A stretch of 64,000 nt of DNA, taken from positions 59,432-123,431 of the forward strand of contig NZ_CAJQYY010000021.1 of assembly GCF_907164575.1 (NCBI RefSeq), given 5' to 3'. The notes under the pieces were generated by a model. It worked only from the letters and a program-made list of their open reading frames with translations, was not told the origin of the DNA and did not search any database. Shown here one piece after another: positions 45,448 through 53,473 of the stretch. Origin of the DNA: Paraburkholderia gardini (GTDB lineage Bacteria > Pseudomonadota > Gammaproteobacteria > Burkholderiales > Burkholderiaceae). The first letter of the stretch is position 1. Each line of letters begins with the position of its first letter. A program made the translations under genes and the position numbers.

Positions 45448-45813
45448 TCAAAGCAGGAGCAGCAGCGCACCGAAGAAAAACAGGAAACATCCTGTAGCAA
45501 ACTGGGCTTGGAGAAAGCCGCGCCATCCTGGATAGCCATATGGCACCGGTTGGGAGTATCGGGTCGGGATAGGCAGGCGCAAAAGCCAAGTGCGCAAGGC
45601 GTGTGTGAGCGCGAGCACGCCCCCGGCCAGGATAAATAGCGAAAACGTCCGAGGCGTATCGAACGGAATCGGAATGTCAAATACTTGCATCACAATGGGG
45701 ACAAGCGCGCCTAGTACCAAAAGTCCGCATAGCAAGCGATAGAGCGGAGTAAGGCTCGTCTTTAACCACGTTGGCGCATTGCTCTTGCCTTGAGGTGGAG
45801 GCGTCCAGGTCAT
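45448..45813 (-). CDS. Small membrane protein, three predicted TM segments
   Basis: The 121-residue protein has hydrophobic stretches near residues 28-48, 57-75 and 103-121. The family is not recognised. It has no clear operon partner and no signal peptide. It stands alone between the toxin-antitoxin region and a GST gene. Confidence 0.55.
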   Translation of the reverse strand: MTWTPPPQGKSNAPTWLKTSLTPLYRLLCGLLVLGALVPIVMQVFDIPIPFDTPRTFSLFILAGGVLALTHALRTWLLRLPIPTRYSQPVPYGYPGWRGFLQAQFATGCFLFFFGALLLLL

Positions 45814-46028
45814 TCTGTTTGGCGGATGGGGTCCGTGCGTGGGGACAGGATTTGGCCGTGATTTGAATTTAACCTCATCTCATGGTCCATCGCCTGATTG
45901 TTTACGATTCCGGGATTCCCGTCGAGCGTCCAATTCTGGCCGGGTCCTGCCCGACGCGTTGGACGAATCGATCCGAAAAGGACGGTCGGACCTCCCGACA
46001 ACAGACAAACAAACTGGCAGGGATCGTA

Positions 46029-46682
46029 TTACACCAATGGAGCTGCAAGCCCTTCCGTTTTGATCACGCGCTGGATCGCAGGTCGCGCTAGCATCCGTTG
46101 CAAATACTGACCGAGCAGTGGCCATACGCGCGCGGGTTTCGTGAAGCCCCTTGTCCACCGGCAGAGCATGAACGCGTAGGGATCAAGGATCGTGTATTGC
46201 TCCCCCAGCAACCAAGGACCATCGCTCGATTGAAGTTGCGACTCCAACTGGTCAAGCAAGGTGCCGATCTTTGATTCGGCATGAGCTTGCACTTGGTTCG
46301 CGCCCAGCGCGTTGTCGGCATCCACCCAGCGCTCCGGGTAAAAATAGACAATCAACGCCGTTTGCAGTGTGTTCGTCAACCACATGAGCCACTTGTAAAA
46401 GTCGGCACGTTCCGGCGTTGCCAGTCTGGGCGCCATCCTGCTCTCTGGATGTGTGTCAGCCAAATGCAGGCAAATGGCAGCCGTCTCATACAGCACCATG
46501 TCGCCATCAACCAATACCGGGATCAATCCGTTGGGGTTCAGTCGCAGATACTCCGTCGACTTATGCTCATTCTGCGTGCGATCTACAAGCATTAAGCCGA
46601 AAGGCTGGCCGATTTCTTCCAGAACAATGTGCGGGGCCATGCTTGCGTTGCTGGGGTAATAGAACAGTTTCTTGATGGTCAT
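46029..46682 (-). CDS. Glutathione S-transferase
   Basis: The 217-residue protein has the thioredoxin-like N-terminal domain (KLFYYPSNASMAPHIVLEE, with NPNGLIPVLVDGD and LYETAAICLHLAD as the glutathione site) and an all-helical C-terminal domain. Bacterial GSTs conjugate or isomerise electrophiles. The candidate catalytic residue is Ser in NASMAPH. It stands alone, 278 nt from the MerR gene. Confidence 0.92.
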   Translation of the reverse strand: MTIKKLFYYPSNASMAPHIVLEEIGQPFGLMLVDRTQNEHKSTEYLRLNPNGLIPVLVDGDMVLYETAAICLHLADTHPESRMAPRLATPERADFYKWLMWLTNTLQTALIVYFYPERWVDADNALGANQVQAHAESKIGTLLDQLESQLQSSDGPWLLGEQYTILDPYAFMLCRWTRGFTKPARVWPLLGQYLQRMLARPAIQRVIKTEGLAAPLV

Positions 46683-46796
46683 GTTAACCGTCGATTGCTG
46701 ATGCCTAGATTGTGTTGCTCATGATAACGCTGCGGTAATTCGCGTGCTCCGACTGGGCATATACACCGGGTAATAGTTGACGATCTACGCACCGAT

Positions 46797-46848
46797 GTCG
46801 ACTGGCCGCTCATGGCCGACTACTGTCTGACGCGGTCGACCGTAGCCG
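46797..46848 (+). repeat. 52-nt dispersed repeat, copy A
   Basis: It matches a segment at 53179-53230 at 43 of 52 positions by eye. Both are in non-coding gaps of the accessory block. Confidence 0.6.
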
Positions 46849-46960
46849 TTGACCCGAACCGGTCTTCCACCTTGCCAAGCCGAACGTCCGATCAGCACGC
46901 GAAAGCCGACGTGGAATGTACCGGTTCCGACCACGGCATCTCGTCGGGCGGTGGCCATTC

Positions 46961-47362
46961 TCACGGTGTATCAACGCTGTAACTTGTGCGAGCGCTTAGC
47001 TGCAATGACTCATTGGTGTCAATCGCATGAAGCAGGCTCGCGACCATTTGCCGGCTTTCACCAAGGTGGCTCAGCTTGGCTTCGAGATTTTCGGCTTCGC
47101 GCCGCAATGCCGCACGTACTTCGGCACACGGATGAAAAACAGGCGCAGGACCAAGAACGCAGGGTAGCAACATCCGGATGCTGCTGATCTTCAATCCGGC
47201 CGAACTGAGCACACGAATGCGGTGCACCGCATCGATCTCGTCGGGACCGTATTCGCGGTAGCCCGAATCAGTTCTCTTTGGTTTGAGCAGACCTTCATGC
47301 TCGTAATAGCGCAGCATTCGCTCGCTAACGCTAGTGCGGCGAGCCAGTTCTCCAATACGCAT
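46961..47362 (-). CDS. MerR-family regulator
   Basis: The 133-residue protein has the MerR winged HTH (MRIGELARRTSVSERMLRYY, then GYREYGPDEIDAVHRI) and a dimer helix. It has Cys residues at LLPCVLG and FHPCAEV. It is divergent from the dehalogenase-like gene, whose promoter carries a MerR-type dyad. Control of that gene is therefore likely. The signal is unknown. Confidence 0.9.
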   Translation of the reverse strand: MRIGELARRTSVSERMLRYYEHEGLLKPKRTDSGYREYGPDEIDAVHRIRVLSSAGLKISSIRMLLPCVLGPAPVFHPCAEVRAALRREAENLEAKLSHLGESRQMVASLLHAIDTNESLQLSARTSYSVDTP

Positions 47363-47382
47363 CACTATCCCCGAAAGTACGC

Positions 47383-47413
47383 TTGACTTTGACAGCGGTG
47401 TCAGAGTTTAACC
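47383..47413 (+). promoter_or_regulatory. MerR-type promoter of the dehalogenase-like gene
   Basis: A -35 TTGACT at 47383-47388 and a -10 at about 47407-47413 (TTTAAC or TTAACC) are separated by 18 or 19 nt. The dyad TGACA-GCGG-TGTCA (47390-47403) fills the spacer. The lengthened spacer with a central dyad is the usual MerR layout. Confidence 0.7.
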
Positions 47414-47463
47414 TTTTTCGACCGGCTCATAGCGCCGGCCACACCATGCGTCGAGGACCATTC

Positions 47464-48384
47464 ATGACATTGTCAACCGATACGTTCGACGGAACGTTTC
47501 CGTTTGCGCCGCGCTTCAGCAACGTCGCCGGCTTTCGCATGCATTACATCGACGAGGGACCTGAGGATGGCGAAGTTGTCCTGTGTCTCCACGGGGAACC
47601 GACGTGGGCTTATCTATTTCGCGAACTCATACCGCCTCTATCAGGAAGCTACCGTGTGATCGCGCCCGACCATATGGGTTTCGGCAAAAGCGAAACGCCA
47701 GCGCATCGCACCTACTGGCTACAGGATCATATCGACAACATCGAAAAGTTCGTCTTGGCCCTAGACCTGAGCGACATCACTCTCATCATGCACGACTTCG
47801 GCGGCCCGGTCGGTATGGGACTCGCCGCGCGCCATCCAGAGCGCATTCGCCGAATTGTCTCCGTCAACGGGCCGACGCCGTTCGGTCAGACAACGCTATT
47901 CGACCGGCTAGACGCGAATGCGATAGTCTCGCCGTGGTTCCGCTGGATCGCACGCGCCGAGTCAGAAGGCCGCCTCGAATCCGTGCTGGGAGAACTGGGC
48001 TTCAATATCCTGAGTATCTTGAAGCTCAATGGCTTCGAGAACCATATGCGCATCAACAATACATGGTTGAGTGCTTACGGCTCGCGTTTCGCCGTACCGG
48101 CCGACAGTGCGGGAGCGATCGGGTGGGCAAAAGGTTTTGCGCTCGGAGCGCATCGTTTCGAAGCGCCTGATGCGGCAGCGGTCGACGCGGTCCGGTCAAA
48201 GCCGGCGTTAGCGATTTGGGGCGATGCCGACCGCACGCTGGCATCAGAGCATTTTCTACCGCTATTCAGCGAGCTGTTTCCCCAAGCGCCTGTTCATCGG
48301 CTTGCTGGCGTTGGTCATTACAGCTTCGAAGACGCGCCGCAGAGAATCGCCGAGCTAATCGCGACATTTCTAAAAGCGCACTAA
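47464..48384 (+). CDS. Haloalkane-dehalogenase-like alpha/beta hydrolase
   Basis: The 306-residue protein has the haloalkane dehalogenase hallmark HGEPTWAYLFRELIPPL and an Asp nucleophile in LIMHDFGGPVGMG, where a Ser would mark an esterase. The catalytic His lies in AGVGHYSFEDAP near the end. The residue after the nucleophile is Phe, where true haloalkane dehalogenases have a halide-binding Trp. Substrate could therefore differ, for example an epoxide or haloacid-like compound. The ATG at 47464 follows GAGGACC. Confidence 0.8.
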   Translation: MTLSTDTFDGTFPFAPRFSNVAGFRMHYIDEGPEDGEVVLCLHGEPTWAYLFRELIPPLSGSYRVIAPDHMGFGKSETPAHRTYWLQDHIDNIEKFVLALDLSDITLIMHDFGGPVGMGLAARHPERIRRIVSVNGPTPFGQTTLFDRLDANAIVSPWFRWIARAESEGRLESVLGELGFNILSILKLNGFENHMRINNTWLSAYGSRFAVPADSAGAIGWAKGFALGAHRFEAPDAAAVDAVRSKPALAIWGDADRTLASEHFLPLFSELFPQAPVHRLAGVGHYSFEDAPQRIAELIATFLKAH

Positions 48385-48636
48385 CGCGTCACGGCGAGCA
48401 ATGCGACGCCGCCCATCTACACGGCGTCGATAGTAGAAGTCACGCTTTGTGCCCAGTTGCAGACATTCGAGTTGGAAGGCCGAAGGTCCCAAACTGGCCG
48501 TTTGGACCCCTTGCCCCGGGCCGTCTGTCGTCGGCGCAGGGAGAACGGTCTCGACTGGCAGCTTACGGCGAAAGAACTGAAGGACAGCCACTCCGATCGG
48601 ACAGATGGACTCAGTTAGTTCGGTCGCTTTGCGTTA

Positions 48637-49407
48637 TCAAGGCCGGGGCAGGAAATCGACGTCTCCGTACCAGGCGCGCGTCGTAGTACCGGTATTATCG
48701 GTATCGGTCAGCAGCCCGTAGCCGGTGATTCGTCCTGGCGGTTCGTGAAAGACCCGCTCGTAGTCTTGCACGATATTGCGGCGCAGGCTTTGCCAGTGAC
48801 CCGCATCGCCGGACAGACCGGAGACCACGATCATCTGTACGCGGTTCGTGTGAGGATTGGCAATGACGGTGCCTGGCGCGGCGGCGGTCGACCAGATATA
48901 CATCAGCGTGGCATAGGGCAGCTCTTCGCCACCCAGGCGCTTTGCCAGGTCCATCTTGGCCCGGTCGAAAAACGATAGCCTGCTTTTGTCGCCGTCAAAT
49001 AAGAACACCAGTCGCGCTGGCGCGTCTTCCTTTGATCCGACGCGGTTGTCGGCGCCCTCAATCGGTCCTTTTGCTTTCCAGCGCCACGCCACGACGGGTG
49101 TGCGGACGAGGTCGATATTACCCTCGTGCATCAGCGCCGAAGCAGAGCGGTCCGCGTCCGCCTGCAGGACGGTGGTGTTGCCGTCGTGAACGAGCGTGTA
49201 TTGCGTCAAGGGCTTGCCGTGCGCGACCGGCAAATTCTTCCAGCCTGCGGGCAGTGGCTCGCCGGGCTCGATCGTGGAAAAGGCAATACCCGGTTTTTCG
49301 TCCTGGGCAACGAGGGCTGCCGGCAACAGTAGGAGCGCGACGCACACGGCGAGCCAGACTGGCCGGGCTGTTCGTTTCCGCGCTTGATGGATCGAGGTAA
49401 GAGGCAT
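48637..49407 (-). CDS. DUF3047 domain-containing exported protein
   Basis: The 256-residue protein has an N-terminal signal peptide (about residues 1-35, cleavage near VAQDE). DUF3047 features are WRWKAKGPIEGADNR, DAPARLVFLFDGD, and LMYIWSTAAAPGTVIANPHT. The function is unknown; family proteins are periplasmic and beta-rich. No operon partner is evident. Confidence 0.85.
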   Translation of the reverse strand: MPLTSIHQARKRTARPVWLAVCVALLLLPAALVAQDEKPGIAFSTIEPGEPLPAGWKNLPVAHGKPLTQYTLVHDGNTTVLQADADRSASALMHEGNIDLVRTPVVAWRWKAKGPIEGADNRVGSKEDAPARLVFLFDGDKSRLSFFDRAKMDLAKRLGGEELPYATLMYIWSTAAAPGTVIANPHTNRVQMIVVSGLSGDAGHWQSLRRNIVQDYERVFHEPPGRITGYGLLTDTDNTGTTTRAWYGDVDFLPRP

Positions 49408-49479
49408 GGCTGGTCGTATTCGTCTTTTGGCCAGGATCCATTGTAGTCGGCTCAGCCAACGGCATTTCAGCGGAGCCTT

Positions 49480-49772
49480 TACGCCGGCGGTTATCTGCAG
49501 GGCGCCGCGAACCGAACGCTCGCGGCAGGCACATTGCGCATTTACTCTTCACCATGGATGGGCGAACTGGGTCAAGCGGCGTTCTATCGGCAAATCGCCC
49601 AGATGGACCAGCACTATACCGATGAGGTCCAACCGTGCTATGGCGAACTTCGCTGCCGGTTCCCATCTTGTCGGGCGAGAAGGATGAGCGGATTCCGGTC
49701 GATCGAGAAATGAAACTATCCGCGATGATCCCCGGGGCACGCTTCACGCGGGCTTCTGGCTCAGGTCGTTCA
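49480..49772 (+). pseudogene. Frameshifted alpha/beta hydrolase fragment
   Basis: The first frame encodes a hydrolase-like segment (SSPWMGELGQAAFYRQIAQM, then DQHYTDEVQ), and a second frame from about 49645 continues with LPVPILSGEKDERIPVDR and LSAMIPGARF. The latter is the region around the catalytic acid. The N-terminal nucleophile domain and the terminal His region are missing. The 459-nt gap between DUF3047 and the glutaredoxin-like gene has no other content. Confidence 0.7.
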
Positions 49773-49866
49773 CTGCACGTCGCGATCGCCGCAATTAGGC
49801 CGGGACCAGTCGGATCCTTGAAAGAGTAGACTTGCGCGCTCCCATTCGCCGTTCGAGGTAGTCTCT

Positions 49867-50241
49867 ATGTTGATGAAAGTCCTGCGCGTCGGTCTCGGCC
49901 AGTTGATCCTACTCGGCGACGCTGTCAGTCGCCCGCGCCCGCAACGTCGCGCGGTGCAAGGTCAGGCGATTGTAGAAAAAGAAGCGGCGCGGCTATCGCT
50001 GTATCAGTTCCATGCGTGCCCTTTCTGCGTCAAGACCCGGCGCGCCCTGCATCGTCTGAATGTGCCGATGGCGCTGCACGACGCCAAAAACGATCCCATC
50101 GCACGCGATCGTTTGCTGGCCGGCGGTGGCAAGATTAAAGTGCCTTGCCTGCATATTCAGGAAGAGGGCCAGTCGAGTTGGTTGTACGAGTCCAGCGCCA
50201 TCATCGACTATCTGGAGCAACACTTCGCCGGAATCACGTGA
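49867..50241 (+). CDS. Glutaredoxin-like protein
   Basis: The 124-residue protein has a CPFC redox motif near residue 51 in SLYQFHACPFCVKTRRAL, followed by a glutaredoxin/GST N-terminal fold (VPCLHIQEEGQSSWLYES). The first 40 residues add a short hydrophobic segment that may anchor it to the membrane. The start follows GAGGTAG. It probably reduces disulfides or glutathione adducts. Confidence 0.85.
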   Translation: MLMKVLRVGLGQLILLGDAVSRPRPQRRAVQGQAIVEKEAARLSLYQFHACPFCVKTRRALHRLNVPMALHDAKNDPIARDRLLAGGGKIKVPCLHIQEEGQSSWLYESSAIIDYLEQHFAGIT

Positions 50242-50397
50242 TCCGTCGGCCGTCGCGCGCAGTCGTGAGACTTTTATGGAAGCTCCGGCCGGGGCTCGCG
50301 GTTTATGCCGCTCCCCCAAAGGGCCCCTGTCGACCCCGCAAGGGACGGTCGCCCGAGCGCATAGCGGCCGTTCAGATAGGCCCCATCGGGCGCTTTG

Positions 50398-51015
50398 CTA
50401 ACGAAATGCCTGCCGGATGCCCAGCGCGATAATGAGGCCTCCACATGCGCGGTCGATCCAGGCCTTCACGCGACGATACGCCGTCGCAATCGCCGAGTGC
50501 GATAGAACAAGTGCGACTGCTCCGTACCAGCACGTCGCAGTCGCGCCGACAGTCGCAAGCATGGCAAAGAAGGTCGGTGTGGAGACGTGGGCGGGCGCTG
50601 CCGAGGAAAACACGGCCGCATAAAAGGCGATGGACTTCGGGTTCGCGATATTTGTCGCGACGCCTTGCAGGAATGCGGCACGAAACAGCGGTGACGACGG
50701 AGGGTGAGGTGCTGCTATGTCGCTTGCCCGTGCCGACACAATGAGCCGCAGCCCAAACCAGATCAGATAGGCAGCGCCAGCAAGCTTAACGCCCACAACG
50801 AGCCACGGGAAAATGGCAAACACCATTCCGATACCGAAGATGGCGCAAGTCGCCCAGAACAGATTGACTGCCACGATTCCAGCGACAAGCGCGAGCGTAT
50901 CGGAGCGTCTGCCGGAAACCGCCTTGTGAGCGACTGCGACGAAGTTCGGGCCAGGTATGACGACACCTGCCGCATAGACAGAAAAAACCGTCGCAACAGC
51001 AGACGAATCGATCAT
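50398..51015 (-). CDS. LysE/RhtB-family exporter
   Basis: The 205-residue membrane protein has six predicted helices and the LysE/RhtB signature IPGPNFVAVAHKAVSGRRSD near the N-terminus, then LQGVATNIANPKSIAFYAAV. Such proteins export amino acids or homoserine lactones. The neighbouring gene is divergent. Confidence 0.92.
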   Translation of the reverse strand: MIDSSAVATVFSVYAAGVVIPGPNFVAVAHKAVSGRRSDTLALVAGIVAVNLFWATCAIFGIGMVFAIFPWLVVGVKLAGAAYLIWFGLRLIVSARASDIAAPHPPSSPLFRAAFLQGVATNIANPKSIAFYAAVFSSAAPAHVSTPTFFAMLATVGATATCWYGAVALVLSHSAIATAYRRVKAWIDRACGGLIIALGIRQAFR

Positions 51016-51232
51016 CTGTTCTCTCGGTGAAGTGCGTGTGTACAGAGCCAGGAAGCGGCCTCAATCGTCGGTATTCTGACGCAATTTGGCATTGACTGCT
51101 GTCGGCCGCGTGCAGACTGCCGCTAATGGCATACAGTGATCCGCGTGCCAATGTCCCCGGCACGCCGCAAATCGGTCACCAGCCGCAGGACCAAAGATAA
51201 TTCAACGATACGATTGTCAGGGAGCCTTCGCG

Positions 51233-51688
51233 ATGGTTGCTGCATCCAACCCTTCGGGCATGTGGTCGCCTTTCGGACCATTTTCAATGGCTGTCCTTCA
51301 AGGTGACGGTCAGGTGGTCCACCTGAAAGGCCAGGTTGCGCTTGATGTCCACGGGCATGTAGTTGGCCTGGGCGACATCCGGGCGCAGGTCCGAAAAACG
51401 CTCGAAAACATTCGTTATGTGCTTGGGTCAATGGGCGGACGCATGTCGGATACCATTTCGCTCGTTCACTATGCAACTGATATTGAAGCCTTCATGTCAA
51501 CCGGCGACATTCGAGCAGAGTTTTTCGCCGTACCTTACCCCGTTACGACTACAGTCCAGATTCAACGGCTGTATCACCCCGATCTGATGATCGAAGTAAC
51601 GGCAGTCGCCGAAATCCCGCGTTCAAGGTTCCGCCTCCCTGACGCATCGTTGACCATTGTCGACGATTCGCAAGGTGCGCCTGAGTGA
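51233..51688 (+). CDS. RidA-family protein
   Basis: The 151-residue protein matches the Rid family (YjgF/YER057c): GQVALDVHGHVVGLGDIRAQ, LENIRYVLGSMGG, and RAEFFAVPYPVTTTVQIQRL. RidA proteins hydrolyse reactive enamine/imine intermediates. The Arg of the family active site is in RAEFF. It is longer than classic RidA by about 20 residues at the C-terminus. Confidence 0.88.
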   Translation: MVAASNPSGMWSPFGPFSMAVLQGDGQVVHLKGQVALDVHGHVVGLGDIRAQVRKTLENIRYVLGSMGGRMSDTISLVHYATDIEAFMSTGDIRAEFFAVPYPVTTTVQIQRLYHPDLMIEVTAVAEIPRSRFRLPDASLTIVDDSQGAPE

Positions 51689-51722
51689 CTGGTTGTGGCC
51701 GTTGCGTGCCGCACGCAGTTGC

Positions 51723-52364
51723 TCATGGCGCTGTTCGGGACATGCTGTGGCGAGCGGCGAATCGCTGCCACCAGCGGGTCAATTTTTCATACCCTTCCAT
51801 TAATGAAACGGCTTCCGGTGCCTGCATGAAGCAGGCAAACATTGGCGCGGCGTACAGGTCAGCAAATGTCACATCACCGCCGATCAGAAACTCACGGTCG
51901 TCGGACAGCCGGGTCAGTTCAGATAGACATACAGCGGCACGCGGTAGCGCGGCGGCGATCTTGTGTTCATTGGCTATCCGGCCTTCGCGAGCTGAAACCA
52001 CGCGTTCCACGTATATGTCCCAAACGAGCGTTCGGTATGCATAGGCGTCCAGTATCCCAACGATCTGGTTTACCTTCGCGCGGGCCCTAGGATCTGCCGG
52101 CTGCAGTTTGCATCCGGGAAAAGCGTCATCGATGTAGCCAACGATCGCGCCTGTCTCGTAAAGATGGAAATCGCCATGCTCAAAGGCCGGAATGCGGCCG
52201 AACGGGTGACGCTTCAGATGCTCCTGCGGAACCCCCGTCTCTGCGAAGACATCCACTTCGACCAGGTCATATTTGATCTGCCTCTCTTCCAGCGCAAGCC
52301 GGACGATCCGCACATAGACACTCCATGCGGCTCCGTATAGTTTCACCACTTCGGTTGTCGGCAC
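51723..52364 (-). CDS. Glutathione S-transferase
   Basis: This second GST is about 213 residues, with an N-terminal VKLYGAAWSVYVRIVRLALEE, HPFGRIPAFEHGDFHLYETG for glutathione binding, and a C-terminal helical domain. The GTG at 52364 has GGGGCGAAGCT upstream; an earlier GTG at 52385 is possible. It is not closely similar to the GST at 46029. Confidence 0.9.
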   Translation of the reverse strand: MPTTEVVKLYGAAWSVYVRIVRLALEERQIKYDLVEVDVFAETGVPQEHLKRHPFGRIPAFEHGDFHLYETGAIVGYIDDAFPGCKLQPADPRARAKVNQIVGILDAYAYRTLVWDIYVERVVSAREGRIANEHKIAAALPRAAVCLSELTRLSDDREFLIGGDVTFADLYAAPMFACFMQAPEAVSLMEGYEKLTRWWQRFAARHSMSRTAP

Positions 52365-52545
52365 AGCTTCGCCCCAGTCGCGCACGAGAGGCGCGGATAC
52401 GACAGTTTATTTTAACGAAGCCTGCGATCTCCAATTCGGCGCTGCCAATCGGTGTTCGCACACAGCAGATTTGTCGACGATCTATGTGCAGAGGGCGAGT
52501 GTCCCTTCCTAGCCGCACGGAGCCGAATGAACAGCGAGCACAGAC

Positions 52546-53115
52546 TCAACTTTGGTCACTCAACAACAGATTTGCCGTTGTGACGGTGCAGTATTCCGAG
52601 TCTAGGTTGGCTAGGGACATCGCGTGAACATCGTCGGCGCTTCGTGCGGTCCCGCTCCAGTCGGTGCGGGCAAACGTGAAACATCCGTCGGCAACGAGAT
52701 AGGTCTGGAAACCAAGATTGCCAGCCATACGAACCGTCGCCTCAACTGAATTGTTCGTGATCACACCCACTACAACCAGCGTATCGAGGTTACCGTTGCG
52801 GAGCCGGGCTTCAAGATCGGTTCCGATGAAGGCACTGTTGGTCTGCTTCGGGATAACGGGCTCGCCATTCATCGGGGTGAATTCTGGCTTGAATTTGTGC
52901 CCTGGCTGCCCCGGTCGATAGTGAGAATTTGCGTCGGTGGAATCGTGCCGGACATGCCATACCGGCCAACCGTCGCTGCGCCATCGCGCAAGCAACCTGC
53001 TAATTTGCTCTTCAGCATGGGGATTGTTTCGCACGCCCCAACTCGGATGGTCGATCGCTTGCTGCAAATCAATCAGTAGCAGCACGGCACCAGCAGAAGG
53101 ACGGGCAACTAACAT
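52546..53115 (-). CDS. Isochorismatase-fold hydrolase with Ser at the Cys site
   Basis: The 189-residue protein has the cysteine hydrolase fold, with Asp in LLLIDLQQAID and Lys in IPKQTNSAFIG. The nucleophile position reads GVITNNSVEATVRMA, with Ser where CV is expected. I have seen this Ser form in a subgroup of the family, so it may be a lineage trait. Family substrates include amides and N-carbamoyl compounds; here none can be assigned. The ATG follows GGAGAGTCC. Confidence 0.82.
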   Translation of the reverse strand: MLVARPSAGAVLLLIDLQQAIDHPSWGVRNNPHAEEQISRLLARWRSDGWPVWHVRHDSTDANSHYRPGQPGHKFKPEFTPMNGEPVIPKQTNSAFIGTDLEARLRNGNLDTLVVVGVITNNSVEATVRMAGNLGFQTYLVADGCFTFARTDWSGTARSADDVHAMSLANLDSEYCTVTTANLLLSDQS

Positions 53116-53473
53116 CGGACTCTCCAAGTCTGTTGAGGCGGGCAACTGTTCCAGATTGTCAACGAAATTGGTGGAGCGGTCGACCGGCCGCTTTTGGCCG
53201 CCTACTGCCCGATGCGGTCAGCCGTAGCCGACCCTCTCCGACCCGTCGAGCTTCCAGGGTGCAACGGCCGTTACTCGATTCGAGCAGGTGCGCAGGTGTC
53301 CGGCCGAAGCCGCCGTTCGCACACCCGCATATCTCGCTTAACCGCGAACCGCCACTCTGAAGAAGATCGAACGCCGTGTGCGTTGACCCGTTCCGCTCGG
53401 TCGAGCCTCTATGCATGGCGAAGGCAGGACCATCCACTTACAGGCCGTCGACCACAATATTTATGTATCTTTG
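53116..53473. other. Non-coding gap with repeat copy B
   Basis: No gene is supported in these 358 nt. The one recognisable item is the 52-nt repeat at 53179-53230, which pairs with 46797-46848. The remainder has no clear promoter or terminator. Confidence 0.5.
53179..53230 (+). repeat. 52-nt dispersed repeat, copy B
   Basis: It starts GTCGACCGGCCGCTTTTGGC and ends GCCGTAGCCG, without gaps relative to copy A. Confidence 0.6.

Noticed and set aside
50700..50725. GGTGAG within the LysE gene as another motif copy
   Set aside because: The second half at the fixed spacing is missing, so it is a chance hexamer.
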